Shown here: piece after piece, positions 1 to 12,327 of the stretch
Layout: each line of letters starts with the position of its first letter
Position numbering within the stretch: position 1 is the stretch's first letter
Source: Combretum micranthum
Lineage: Eukaryota; Streptophyta; Magnoliopsida; Myrtales; Combretaceae
Assembly (NCBI GenBank): GCA_024138025.1
Contig: JAMXBD010000169.1
Location: forward strand, 868,001-932,000
Length of the DNA: 64,000 nt
Reading direction: 5' to 3'
Notes under the pieces: model-generated
Told to the model about the DNA's origin: nothing
Seen by the model: the letters and a program-made list of their open reading frames with translations, nothing else
Databases searched by the model: none
Made by a program: the position numbers and the translations under genes

Positions 1-743
1 CATTGTTTAACCAGTCTGCAACTATCTTATTGTCCAACTCCAAGATAACTTTTCTATAATCAAGATTACATCACGTCGAGGCTATGTAAAGACCCCCATA
101 ATTTTCCATTGCAGATGAATAAGAGCTAAGATTTGCTACAAAACCAGCTAGCCAATGCCCTTGAAAATCACGTATTAATCCCCTAGCTTCAGACCGACAC
201 TGATTCATCTTGGCTACACCATCAGTATTAATTTCCATGAAGTTAACAGGTGAAGTTTGCCACCTCACAAGAGAATCCATCCTTACTACTTCCTCTCCTG
301 TCACACATTTCATCTCCATATTAGCTGCAAAAGCATCTTTAGCCTTGGATTTTATTTGATAAATCAAGGATTGGACACTAATATCTTCTCTTTCAAATTA
401 CAATTTATTTCTCTAAGACCATAACATCCAACCGGCAATACCAAAAAAGGTTAACCGAGTACTATTATCAAACGGTTTCTCATTCAAATAATTATTTACT
501 AACCAATCATCAAATGTGGGATTAAAAAAATCATATAACAAACCTGCTAGAATTATCTTACATCAAATTGCATACGTTTTGTCGCACTTCCTCAAAACAT
601 GATTAATATCTTCTATATCACCTCTACAAATATGAAACTTCTATCATCTATCAAATGTTGTCTCCCTCTTTTATCAACACTCAAAAGAGCCTCATGCAAA
701 GTTAACCAAAAGTAATATCTAACCCTTTCTAAACCAATCCACC
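1..743 (-). pseudogene. L1-type LINE ORF2, C-terminal zf-RVT and RNase H remnant
   Basis: This is the 3' part of a minus-strand non-LTR retrotransposon. At 640-581 the reverse complement encodes HICRGDIEDINHVLRKCD, the zinc-binding segment that follows reverse transcriptase in plant L1 elements (zf-RVT). At 367-71 an open stretch of 98 codons carries the start of a plant LINE RNase H-like domain: W-x2-SPVNFMEINTDG, then GLIRDFQGHWLAGF. A frame change near 70 is needed to continue into KVILELDNKIVADWLN, so the ORF is broken. The domain runs off the left edge. The upstream part of the same ORF resumes at 9021, after a transposon insertion, and the order (endonuclease, RT, zinc domain, RNase H, read right to left) fits one element. 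It is non-functional. The L1-type assignment is by motif recognition only. Confidence 0.85.
736..743. repeat. Left target-site duplication AATCCACC
   Basis: This 8-bp sequence is repeated exactly at 9021-9028. It brackets a segment with matching inverted termini. Eight bases is the target duplication length of hAT transposases. It lies within LINE ORF2, which continues on the other side of the insertion. Confidence 0.85.
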
Positions 744-2172
744 TAGGGGTGGACAAAAAAACCGACTAAACGAAGAAATTGAATCGAAACCGGAAAACCA
801 ATCCCAAAAATATGATTAACCAATATATTAGTTTTAGTTTAGGTTAATGGTCCTTTTTTTTTGTTTTGGTTTCGGTTTATAATCATGAAAAATGGACGGT
901 TAACGATGAACCAATATCTTTAAATGTATAATACTATATCTAATTAAATTTTTTTTAAAATATATAAAAAGCTAAAGTGTCAAAAGTTAAAACCTTAATG
1001 TAATCACTATCAATTTCTGTCGCATTCTTTTTCTTCTGGGTAAATCACTTTCCAATTCTAGTTTCCGCCTTCCCCTTCAATCTTCATCTTCATCTAGTCG
1101 TCGACTCATCGCCTTCGCCACTCGTTGTCTTCTCTTTAAATATTTTTCTTACCCATCTAATTTACAAACTCAGGTAGATGCTTAACAGCCGTTGGTAACT
1201 ACTCTTCTATGACACGCTCAATAATTATTGGAGCCTCATCTTTTCTCCCATGTTTAATAATTTCTAATTACATCCGATGTCCTCAAGTTATAATTCATTA
1301 TATCTTCTCTGTTATCACTTTCTTCAATGTTAAGCCCTTTTTTAACTATTTGAGCGGCCTCTCTCAACTGCTTCACCAAAATCTAGTCTCTAAAAAGTAA
1401 GAACCTCCTTGGATGGGCATTCCTCTTACCATCAAGCATTGCCTTACAAACAAATACCCATAGTCAACCCAAATATAAGTGGCAATAACTTAGAGGAATC
1501 ACATCGTGCAAACCCCTCAATTTTAGGGTAAAATTGGAGTAAACCTTAATCCTAGTTAAATCGGAATTTCAAAAGTCAACAAAGATCAAGGCATGTTAGT
1601 GGTTTAACTCCAGCAATCATGTCACTCCTCGAGGGGTGCCCTAAACGTGGCAGTCCGCCACATATAATATCAAGACTTAAGAATGACTACCTTAGCTATG
1701 CAAAAGTCTCGGTATTACATGTAAGGTGTCTAACATGGTTATAGGAGACGCTTTAGGAAGTGTGGTCTAAACAAGTAATAATGAACATACAAGAATCTAG
1801 AAATAAAATAGATCATAATGTTAACAATTGAAGGTCTATTACATGATTCTTAGGGGCATAACCTCGCTAAATTCCAATGATCGAAATAACTAATAGTTTT
1901 TACAAAAATTTAAATACTACATTAAAAGATTTTAAAGGAATTCTAGTCTAACCTTTCAAGAAGATTTCCTTCAAAAGCTCCCAAAAGAAAACTTACGTGG
2001 ATAAAAGGGTACCTCAGGTACAAAAACAGGTGTTTCTATGAATACAAATGTCTATAGGGGCGTAAGCTTACAGGCTTAGTGAGTACAATCTCAATATTCA
2101 TACTTGAAACAAAATATCAGCCAAGTTTATTAAACAAGCAAATGGGATGCAACAAGCACGTGAGCATACAAG

Positions 2173-2199
2173 ACATATGATTTTCTGAGAATCATATGT
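2173..2199. other. LTR stem-loop around ACATATGATT
   Basis: A perfect 10-bp inverted repeat (ACATATGATT, 7-base loop, AATCATATGT) lies in the 3' half of the LTR. Related hairpins occur at the equivalent place in the other copies: 36151-36177 with the same perfect stem, 39831-39857 with one mismatch, and degraded forms near 8140 and 48000. Each is followed or preceded by the conserved CATTCGGGGTTAGG block. Its role is unknown; it could be an RNA structure near the transcript end. Confidence 0.6.
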
Positions 2200-3102
2200 T
2201 GAATGAATTACACCCTTCATTCGGGGTTAGGTATTCTGGCCCATTACAGCCTCTATATCTTTTAAAACCATTTTTATAGATCTTACCAGCTCCTATTCGC
2301 CATAAAAAAACATGTAGTTATTACATGCTCCTACTAGCCATCAATTTATGTAGTTTTTACTGACTTATACTCGCCACATACATAATATACCGGTTATGCC
2401 TACCACCACTATCATACACTTGTCCCACCAATTGTATAATAGCGAATGCAATATGACTCAACATATGAAATGCATGTATTAACTTTTATTTAGAGTCTAG
2501 CCATTATATTTCAATTTCTTGCAAGTGATCAACCAATTTCAGACACTTCAATGTGCTAATAAACATTATTAGCATACAATTTATCACTAGTATTTTGTGC
2601 CTCAATGCACTTAATGTTCTTTCAACATGTTATCAATACATACATCTTCAACTTTTATCTTTCCTTAAATCTAGTGCAACTAAATTTACAAGCACAAATA
2701 TAAGCATGAAAAATAAGGGAAGTAGACTCACTCGGCCATAATGATACTCCCTCTGTAGAAATAGTCCTTGGGGTAGTATACGTCCTCCTCCTCGGTTCCT
2801 AAATAAAGAAAATACCCAAAATGAGTATTCCATGGAATTTCTAGTCAAAACTTCTAACACTATTTTCTAGTTGCGATAAAATTCATTTCTCATATAATAT
2901 ATCGTTTTCTACCTACTTATAAATATCTACCCATTCTAAGGGTATTCTTATCATAAAAAGTCATTTGGATCCCGAAACCATATGATACAGATTCACCACG
3001 AAAATTTGTGTTTGCAAAACTTAATTTTGTAAACTTTTCTTTATCTAAAAAATACTTGTATCAAAATATAGATATTATTATGGTTGGAAAAACCTTTAAA
3101 AT

Positions 3103-3123
3103 GTATATATATATATATATATA
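3103..3123. repeat. (AT)n microsatellite inside LTR
   Basis: This is an alternating AT run. A similar run is at 7759-7779, in the corresponding part of the opposite-strand LTR, so the microsatellite is part of the family sequence. Confidence 0.7.
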
Positions 3124-6100
3124 CATATATTGACTCATATCATATGCATGAATTTAATGAAGCTTTCTCAACCATAAATTTTTGTAAAAGTAAAGTTTTC
3201 TAGAAATTTGGAAAAGCAAAACTTTTGAAAATTTCTACTTAACCTGTTAGAAAATTTCTTAAGTTATTTTAAGTGAGTATTTTCTCCTTCTTAATTCCAT
3301 TTCCTTAGTCTTTTAAATTTCAAAAGAATGATTTTTATTTTTCTAAGTTTCTTATAGCTTAATTTCTAGGGATTGAGAGGGTAGTTTCTAAATACTTTTT
3401 TAGAGTAGTTAACATCTATCAAACTTTATACTTTCTTAATCTTTCCTAAAGTTTATTTCATTTAATTAAAATTATTTTCCTAAGTTGCTTATTAATTTTA
3501 TTCCTTAAGGTTATTTTATCCTTATGAAAAAAATTTTCTTGGTGTTTTGTCAAACTAGTCGATTCCTTCTTATTCTAGAGTATTGGTGGAAAAATGAAGT
3601 TTAGTAGAACTTATGTTAAACAAGAATTTGAAATTTTAATTTTTAAAGAAAACTTTTCTATTTTATGGTTTTGTAAAGTGTATGTATGTTTTATCTAAAA
3701 ATTCCTATGTTCTTTGGTTACTAAAATTTATGGTGAACTCCTCTAGATTTTTAGAAAAGATTTGCTTAGATAGATTCCTAAGTTATTATGAAAAATCATT
3801 TCTTTCAAAATTTATTTTGGAAAAGAACTTCCATTTAAGAAAACTTTTACTTCATTATCTCGTTGAGACAAAAATCAATATGTTCATGCATGATTATAAA
3901 CATGAAATCATTAAATTATGAAAACACAAGAAAGACATAATAAGTAATATAATAAGCAAGTTAATAGAAATATTAAGTATTGGGAACCTTAGCTTTATCA
4001 AGGTATCCCGGGACTAAGAATAGATTAGTCCCAAAAAGAATAAAAAAAAAAGAAAGAAAAGGTTGTTTTGACTTGATGAGAACAAGTCTAAGACTAAAGA
4101 CTAGTCTTAAAACAATATGAAATAAATAAATAAATTGCATAACTTGGAAGTAAATAATAACAAATGAGCTTATATGCTCTAAAGATTATATATAAGTACA
4201 TAATTATATTTAGTTAAATGTATATAAGAAGTTAACATAATATCAACAATAATATGAGCAAAGTAAAAAACCAACATAAAAATATATAGATACATATTCA
4301 TGAACAAGAATAATACATGAACATAGTGTAGCTTCCATAACATTAAGTTTAGGAAACTCACACCATGGTCATGTAAAGTTACATGACATAGTAAGTGAGA
4401 TTTGAGAATATTTCTTACCTAAAGTAAGAATGGTAGTAGTGTTCATATGAGTAGAAGAGAGTTTTGAGAAGAAATTTTGGGAGAGTATTTGAGAGGAAAT
4501 TTAGAGAGAATTTTGGAGAGTAATTTTGTAGGTAGAAGATGTGTGAATGAAGTGAAAGAGGATGGGGTATTTATAGGAAAATGATGAGTGAATTTTGAAT
4601 GATTTATTTAAAGAAAAATTGAAAAAAAAAAAAGAGAGAGGGTAAGGGGGAGGGGCACCGGCCATTAGAGGAAGAGAGGGGGAGAGATCATATTTTTTAT
4701 ATTTTTGTGTATTAAAAGTAATAATATGTAAGGTAGATGTGATATATAAAGTTATGGAAAAGATAAAAAGTAAAGATAATAAGTGTTAAAGTGTAAGAGT
4801 AGGTATTAAAAAAAAATAGAGATAAATAAATAGTGTAGAATAGTAAAGAATAGTGTAATGTAAAGTAGATGTGACTAGTAAAATACCGATAGTAAGAAAA
4901 TATGCGTATAATTGCGATATTTGTTATTTTTAGTTACCGAAAAATTACGAAACTGATATTTTTGAAATCCTTGTATTAGATCGGTCTTAATGGTGTTATC
5001 AGAATATTTTTACTATTTCGAGCTCCGGAACAAGCTTTTCTAGAACTAATCCTATTTGGGTCCAAAAAACACTCGAAATCCACAAATCTGATATTTTTAC
5101 GTTTTCTCATATTATTACGAACTATTATCACTAATTATTTCAACTTCGTTTTCTGGGGCTAAAGAATACGGGAATGTCGGATCTAAATTCTAGGGTTGGT
5201 ACTAGTCTTTCATTAATTTTCAGGGTTTCCAATTGACTTTTAATTCTAAGATTAAGCTTAAAATTAACCGAAATTTCAGGGGTTTATAAATCCCACACTC
5301 GAAACCTGAGAACAATAGAAATGAGTTAATGGTATATTATAGTTCGAAAATATATAAGATCACTTAAAAAGATCAAATTCATTAAAAATTTGATCATTTC
5401 GAATCTAAATGGAATCAGTTCTTGAAAACGTGTCCTAGTGCTTGGGATAGTAAAAATTATCTAAAAATATGGTTAAACTCATAATTTAACAAGGATTTGT
5501 AAAATATCAGTTTCATAATTTTTCTATATATAAAAAATATCATATATAGCCTTTTTACACGTATTTTCTTTACTATTGGTAATTTAATTATCTACTCTAC
5601 TATTCATTGTACAATTTCTACTATTTATTACTATTCACTTATCTCTACTTTTTCTCACTACCTTTTCTTATAACCTAACTATCTATTTCTTACAATTTTC
5701 TTTTTCCATAAAAATTCTACACCACATATTACTAAACTTCTTTTATACTTTTATTCTAATATTAACTTTTAATCACTCTTCCTCTTCATGCCATCAATTT
5801 TATTTTCTTTATCATTTATTTAATTAACTACAATTTCCCTCCACAATTCTCTATAAATAACACATCTCTTCCACTTCTTTCACATATTTTCATTTCACTT
5901 AACAAACTCTACCAAATTTTGCTTTCAAACTTTTCTCTCCAAAATTCTCTTCTTAACTCTCTCTTCTTTCTATAAAACTATCATTCCAATACTTCATTTC
6001 TTCTTCCAACCACAAATAGTCTTAGGTAAAAATTCCTAAAACTATCTTCATGTTCATGTTAACATGATATGACCATAGTGTATGTTTCCTAATCCCATGG

Positions 6101-9020
6101 GTATTATGGAAGCAACAATATGTTCATGTCTTATTTAACAATGTCCAAGTATTATTATTTTTGTTGTTATATTATTATGTTTTATTAATTCCCCTAATCT
6201 AACTTTTATATATTGTTAAGTATATTTATGTATATATACTCCTAAAGTATATAAGCACACTAACATAACTTTTATTTATGCTCTTACATTTCTTGCAATT
6301 TATTTATTTATTTCATTCAATTTTATTAAGACTAATATTTCTAATCTTAGACTTGCCCATGTCTAAGTTCGAGAAGCTTTGATTCAAGCTAAGACTTCCC
6401 AATACTTGACTTTTATTATGTGTTTGTTTTATTTTCATGTCTTTTATCTTTCATGTGGATTATTTTACCATGTTACTTATCTACAAGCTCATAGGTATCT
6501 ATGATTATATTGTTGTTGTCTTAATAAAAATAAAACAAGTTCTTCCTTTGATAAAGAAAATAAGACTAAGCTCTTTATAAAATGATTTTTGTCACTTTGG
6601 AAAAATTTTCCATTAAAGACTTAGTATTATGTTACAACAAAATTCTCTTCAAAAATTTAGACAAGTTCATTATAAATTATACGAGACTTTTTTTTTTAAA
6701 TTTAACTAAGTAGTTTTATTACTCTCTTATCAAACTACCAAGAACAAAATTTATTATTTAAAACTTTAATGTTTATAATTCTTTGCTATGCAAATTTTTC
6801 TTAAAAACTTGTTTATAAGACTATCACTAACACTTTAATAAAAACTAAGAATTAGATAAGTTTTTTAAGTTAAGCAAAAATCAACTCACTAGATAAAACT
6901 TCACTTAAGAATAAAAGCTGATAGACAACTTGAAAGATTAAATTTTTGGAATTTAACTTATCTTTTAAAAGTTAAGAAAAAATAATTATAATGAGAAATC
7001 ACCCACTTACAATAACTCAAAAGTTTTTAATTTTCTTTCCAACAACTTAAAATCAATTTGTCAAGTTTCACTTTTTAAAACTCCTAAGACAAGTTATTTT
7101 ATGAAAAAGTATTGTTGAGACAACATCAATAGAATCATGCATATAATATGAGTTTATATATGTATAAAAATAATTTTTCAACTATATAAATATCGATATG
7201 TTTGTTTACTATTTTTGGATGAAAAAAGGTTTAGAAAAAAATTATTTTTAAAGGCTAGGAATTTCGTAACTATTTTGTACCGTACCATTTTAGAACCCAG
7301 ATGACTTTTTATGATAAAAATAATCTTAGAAATAGTTAGATCTTTTCGAGTAGGTAAAAAACGATTTTTAATATGTAAAATTCCAAGTTAAAATGAGTAA
7401 GTTATGACCATTTTAAGTTGGAATTTCACTCCATCCGAATTTTAAAGAACATAGTAAAATAGAATTAGCAAGTTTGAGTAGAACTTTCATGAAATACTCT
7501 CTTTTTTTTTTATTTCTTTTGTTTAGGAGATGAAGAGGGAGAACTCCCATATCCAGAAGATTACTTTAATTTGGAGATTTTTCATATCATGGCCGAGTGA
7601 GTTTACTTCCTTAAGTTTTGTATTCATGTTTGTGCTTATAGTGTTAGAAGCACCAAAAGTAAGATAAGATGAAATTCGAAAATGCATGTGTATTATAATG
7701 ATTGTTGAAGTTATGTTAAGAATATCGAGGCATGAATTTTTGTTAATTAAAAGTTTGATATATATATATATATATATATTGCCATGTTGATGTGTCTATA
7801 AATTCTATGATCGTCTCTAAGATATTTGAATTACATGAAAGAATTTAATAAATGGATTCATACGCAGCATGTAGTGAGTCACATTGCATTCACTATTATA
7901 CACTTGGTAGGAGGAGGGTATAATAGTGTTGGTTGGTATAATTGGCAGTATCTATGTGTTGGCAAGTAGTAGCCAGTACGATCTACATGTTTGGTGTTGG
8001 CGAGTAGTAGCCAGTAGAATCTACATGTTTTTTGTTAGTATATAGTAGCCAATATAATCTATAAAAGTTTTATTTTAAAAAGTGTTGGTCATAATTGGCC
8101 AGTATACCTAACCCCAAATAAAGGATACAAATTCATTCAACATATGAGTCCCAAAAAAACCATATGTTTTGCTTGCTCACGTGTTTGATGCATCACATAT
8201 GCTTTAAGCTTACACTTCCACAGATTTTTTTTGTCATAGGAACATCTTTTAATCAACCGGAGGTCCCCTTATATCCAAGTTAGACCACACTTTTAGGAAG
8301 CTTTTTAGGGAAATTCAATCAAAGGCTTTAGATAGAAATTCCCTTAAAATCTTTTGGCTATAGAGATTTTTGTATGTAAGACTTGAGTTGTATTACATAT
8401 CCTTGGAAATTTATCAGGGGAATGCCCTTAAGTTTATGTAAAGACCTTCTTATGATTAATCTGGTAGATATATGTTTATTAGTTATTATATTCTTGATGT
8501 TACTGCTTAAACTACATATCCCACTTGTGTCTCCTATTGCTATGTTAGACACCTTAAATATATTATCGAGACTTTTGCATGACTAAAGTAGTCATTCTTA
8601 AGTCTTCATATTGTATGTGGTGAACTACCACATTTAGGGTACCATTTGGGGCGTGACATATTGCATATAATGTTAATATAGACTAGAAGTGATACAAGCT
8701 TACACAGCTATAGAAACCATGTACAGTTGCAATATCATGTGGAAGAGGAGGAACCAGACAAAGAAGATAGTAAGCAATTCCACAAGTAGGAGGGAAACAA
8801 AAGTTACATAAATGTGGTTAACTGCAACTTTTAATTAACTGTTATGCTAAATGATTAAAAATAAAAAACCGAAAATATTAACAAAAAAAAAGGTTAACCA
8901 TTAAGACTGTTAACCACTAATAATTGATCGATTTAGGTTTGACATTTTAAAAAATCGATTGTAATGGTTAGGTTCAAAAAATAGGGTCATGGGCCATTTA
9001 ACTGGTCCATGCCCACCCTA

Positions 9021-9028
9021 AATCCACC
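9021..9028. repeat. Right target-site duplication AATCCACC
   Basis: This is an exact copy of 736-743, immediately after the right terminus of the hAT-like element. Confidence 0.85.
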
Positions 9029-12000
9029 GCCATACTGCTTTTCACTTTTCATCTTTAGCATTCAAATTAATACTACATTTCATCTCATAAGTAGTCAATA
9101 CACTAAAAGTGCCAAATGAGGAAGGTTCCCAAAATATAGCATCTTTAGGACCAGAGGATTAAGTGGATGAACACTAGTGGTAAGTGAAAGAATTGTAGAA
9201 TCAAAGAAATGCTACAAATGACTCCAATTCCAGCCACCATCATGATAAAAAAAAAAAAAATTGCAAACTTTTTATGACCTGAAATCCACAAGTAGATGCA
9301 TCAAGAGACCCATCTATTAGACCATAAATTAATACTCCTTCCATTACCATCCGACTAGTGGATACCTTGAAGAAAGAGGTGCCAAATTCTACTTAGTCCC
9401 TTCCAAAGATGAGATGATTTAGTAACATCAATATTCTCAAGAATGATATCATTAGGGAATTTATATTTATGTCAAAGATCCTTTACCTACAAAGAGTTTG
9501 ATTTTTTAAGCACTCCCCATGCAACCTTCATTAGTAAAGAATCATTAATATCTAGCATGGGTCTTATCTCTAGACTTCCATGATCCTTTACTTAACATAC
9601 TTGATTCTAGTTAATGAAGTTAGCTTTCTTATTGGTTGAAGTAGAACCCCAAATGAACTTTCTCCTAATAGTATCCAATTTACTGAAGACACCTTAGGAA
9701 TGAAGTAGGACTACATAGTGTAAAGAGGGATTGTTGAAAGGTTGAATTGGCATAGGGAAACTTGGCTAGCCAAAGAGAATCGATATGGGTGTCAATCTGC
9801 AACTCGATTCTGCACTTTACTAACCATCTAATTATATGTATCCCTTATGACTTTCTTATGAAGAATTGGGACACCCAAATATTTACTCAAATTTGAAGTT
9901 TTTTTTTAAATCCCATATTATTACTTAAACACAACACCACTTCCTCTTTGACAATAGGAGAAAAGAAGACTTGGGTTTTATCTTTGCTGACTGAGTGACC
10001 ACAAAAGGAACAAAAATCCCATAAAATCTTAAAGATTACAGTAACTTGATAATCAGAAGCTTTAGTAAAGAGAACTAGGTCATTAGAAAAAAAAATGCAA
10101 AACAATCGTACCCCTATTCCCAAACCGAAAATGCTTCCATTTTACTTCCTTTATCGCTTGACAAATCGCTTGTGATAAATGCTTCATACAAATAACAAAT
10201 ACATAAGGAGAAATAGGATCACCTTGGCATACACCGAATTTCAAAATGAAGGGAGCAATGGATTTTCCATTCGAAGACACTTGCATTAAATAAGTATGAA
10301 AAGAACTCATTATAACTATGGAAAGAATATTTAGAATACCAGCATCTTGAAGCAAATCACTGACAAAATCCTAGCTTATATAGTCATATGTCCTTTTTAG
10401 ATCAATTTTTATATACATCCAACCCCTTTTACCTTTTTTGATCCACATAGAATGGACTATCTCCTATGATACAATTATATCATCCACAATATTTTGATAT
10501 GCAACGAAACTGGTTTGAGAAGGATGAATAATGTAAGACATCATCGGTTTCAACCTATTAGCTATGACTTTGGTGATGACCATATAGCTAACATTGCAAA
10601 GGCTGATAGGGCAAAAATGATTAAAACTCTCAGGTTTGTCCACTTGAGGAATTAAGCAAATCAGTGTTTTGTTAATCTCACTATCGATTTGGCCAAGCTC
10701 AAAGACCTTTTAAACCATATTGCAAAGAGACTTCCCACAAACTCCTAGTTCCTCTAATAGAAATGTACGTTCAAACCATCAACCCCAAGGGCTTTATTGG
10801 GTCCCATATCAAAGACCGCCCCTCAAATTTCTTCCTTAGAAATATGACCATTTAACAAACTTCGATGCACATTTGAAAGAGGAGGAAAGGTACTTCTAAT
10901 GTAATAATCACCATCACATCTTGCTCTTAAGTAAACCTGTTTAAAAGTCACTGCTTCATTACGAATAATCTTAGAATCACTGCACCATGTATCATCATTA
11001 ATTTTAAGCTATTAGACATTTTTTTTCTTTCTATTCCTATAAGACAACTAGTTGAAATTAGTTTGTAGTTGCCACAACAAATCTTCATGCATAAGAGCAT
11101 TTTAAAATTCTTCTTGTAAACTAGCATCAACGTTACACAAATTAGGAGTAGAATACGTATCAAGAGTCCTTTACAAACCATCAAGTCCTGTAATAATTTG
11201 TTGTTTCATGTGAAAAATGTTATTAAACACATATTTATTCCAATCAGCAACTTTTTTACAAAAATAATTAACATGAGTAGCAAATTCAGCTTCATACTTC
11301 CAAGCACTCTAAATAAAGTATTCCTAAGAACGGTGAGTAGGCCAAACCGAAAAATACTAACATCTCTTTTCGCTAATAAGCATCCTATAATTAGAATTGA
11401 TGGAAATTAACAAGGTATTATGATCGAATATAATCTTCAAAAGATGCTTAACAATAGAACCTGCATAATAATCCTTCCAATACTAGTTAAAAAGAGCATG
11501 GTCAAGTCTTTCAAAACATAGCCCTCTTGACCAATTAAATTGACACCCAACAAAGCCCAAATCAGTCATGTTGCACTCTAAAATTCGCTATCTAAATCTT
11601 CTACAAGGGAGATTCCTACCATTATTAGGACTAGATTTCTCATGAGCACTAACAATGGTGTTGAAGTCACCTGCAACAACCTATGGCCTTCATGTTTTGT
11701 GCAATGCTATGCAACTAATGCCATAAAACTCTTCTTACCACTAAAATCGAACTCCAACTTTGATACACCACTATCAAAAAAAGAAATAGTAAGTAGAATT
11801 TTTATAAACTTTAGCATTCATAAATTGTCAATTATTAGCAAGAATTTGTACATCAATCGAATTCTTCCACATAAGTCAAATGCTACCAAAGAAACCCACA
11901 ACTTCAACTCCATGAGGGTAATCAAAACCCAATCGTTTAATGACTCGACTGGCCTAATCCTCACTCGTTCTAGTTTCAAGCAAATCCATAATCTCAATTG

Positions 12001-12327
12001 AATGAAGATGGGAGAGAGATTTCACTACATAAACAAAATCCCCACTAGTCCCTCTTTGGTAATTCTAAACAATTAAATTCGTCATAGTAAAAATATACAT
12101 AAAAGGAAGAAAAACCTTAAGAAGCTAGACATTTTCTTCAATCTCAACATCACAAAAGTTGTCTGGCTTATATAATCCAATAGCATTTTCACCTAAATAA
12201 GTGTCTTCATTGATCCATTATTTCTTACTTTCAGACAATTTTTCATAGTAATAGTTTTTATAAAGGTTCCACTTTATGCGTTAGCCTTTTCTTCTAGTTC
12301 CAAGCTAGGGACCTAGTATTCCACACT
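9021..12327 (-). pseudogene. L1-type LINE ORF2: endonuclease and reverse transcriptase
   Basis: Read right to left it shows an EEP endonuclease motif GDFNTIVSAHE at 11675-11640, then a WNKYVFNNIF segment near 11250. Next come the pre-RT block QVYLRARCDG near 10930 and the RT block MGPNKALGVDG near 10810. The fingers/palm region then follows, with GVCQGDPISPYVFVICMKHLSQAI at 10280-10150. The catalytic YADD box reads FFSNDL in a shifted frame near 10080, so one aspartate is replaced by asparagine. A NLSKYLGVPIL tail follows near 9880. Upstream, 12090-12327 carries the end of ORF1 (EDTYLGENAIG). Stops and frameshifts are scattered throughout. It joins 1-743 once the hAT-like element is removed. 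The family is confident; activity is excluded. Confidence 0.9.

Larger units (their letters stand above)
1620..5288 (-). mobile_element. Solo LTR, same family, inverted and nested
   Basis: Read on the minus strand it starts TATAAACCCC (family consensus TGTAAACCCC) at 5288 and ends with GAGTGACA at 1620. The near-duplicate flanks are AATCA (1615-1619) and AATCC (5289-5293). It interrupts the plus-strand solo LTR 1507-8658, and the host LTR sequence continues correctly on both sides. Length is 3,669 bases, essentially the same as the complete copy at 36692-40360. The minus-strand TATA-like box is near 4575 (CTATAAATACCCC). A GGGGGAGGGGCACCGGCC motif sits near 4645. It carries only LTR regulatory DNA; small ORFs inside (for example 3682-3921) have no family resemblance. 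Confidence 0.85.
1507..8658 (+). mobile_element. Solo LTR of the Tekay-like family, split by an inverted relative
   Basis: It begins TGCAAACCCC at 1507 and ends GGGGCGTGACA at 8658, the two ends of a ~3.5-kb LTR family seen repeatedly in this window. The first 113 bases lie at 1507-1619 and the rest resumes near 5294. No internal coding region or second LTR in the same orientation is attached, so it is a solo LTR left by unequal recombination. The flanking pentamers CATCG (1502-1506) and TATTG (8659-8663) match at three positions and differ by two C/T transitions, as expected for an aged target duplication. The inserted partner is at 1620-5288. TATA-like CTATAAATA occurs near 5850. Confidence 0.8.
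744..9020. mobile_element. hAT-like non-autonomous DNA transposon, expanded by nested LTRs
   Basis: The termini are TAGGGGTGGAC on the left and the complement of TAGGGTGGGCA on the right, flanked by a perfect 8-bp duplication. Termini of the TAGGGGTG type with 8-bp duplications are characteristic of plant hAT elements. The subterminal regions (744-1000 and 8860-9010) are rich in AACCG / CGGTT-like and GGTTAA / TTAACC words, as expected for transposase-binding subterminal repeats. Removing the nested LTRs (1507-8658) leaves only about 1.1 kb, with no transposase-like ORF, so the element depends on a partner elsewhere. The residual body (about 1000-1506 and 8659-8860) shows no recognised gene. 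The short open frame at 1209-1400 looks like chance. Confidence 0.8.

Noticed and set aside
1507..8658. Long-TIR foldback or Mutator-like transposon
   Set aside because: The outer ends look inverted, but host LTR sequence continues at 1507-1619, each LTR has its own degenerate 5-bp flanks, and single-orientation copies occur elsewhere. Nested solo LTRs explain it better.
11642..12001. 119-codon plus-strand ORF
   Set aside because: It is the antisense shadow of the LINE endonuclease, whose GDFN motif reads on the minus strand.
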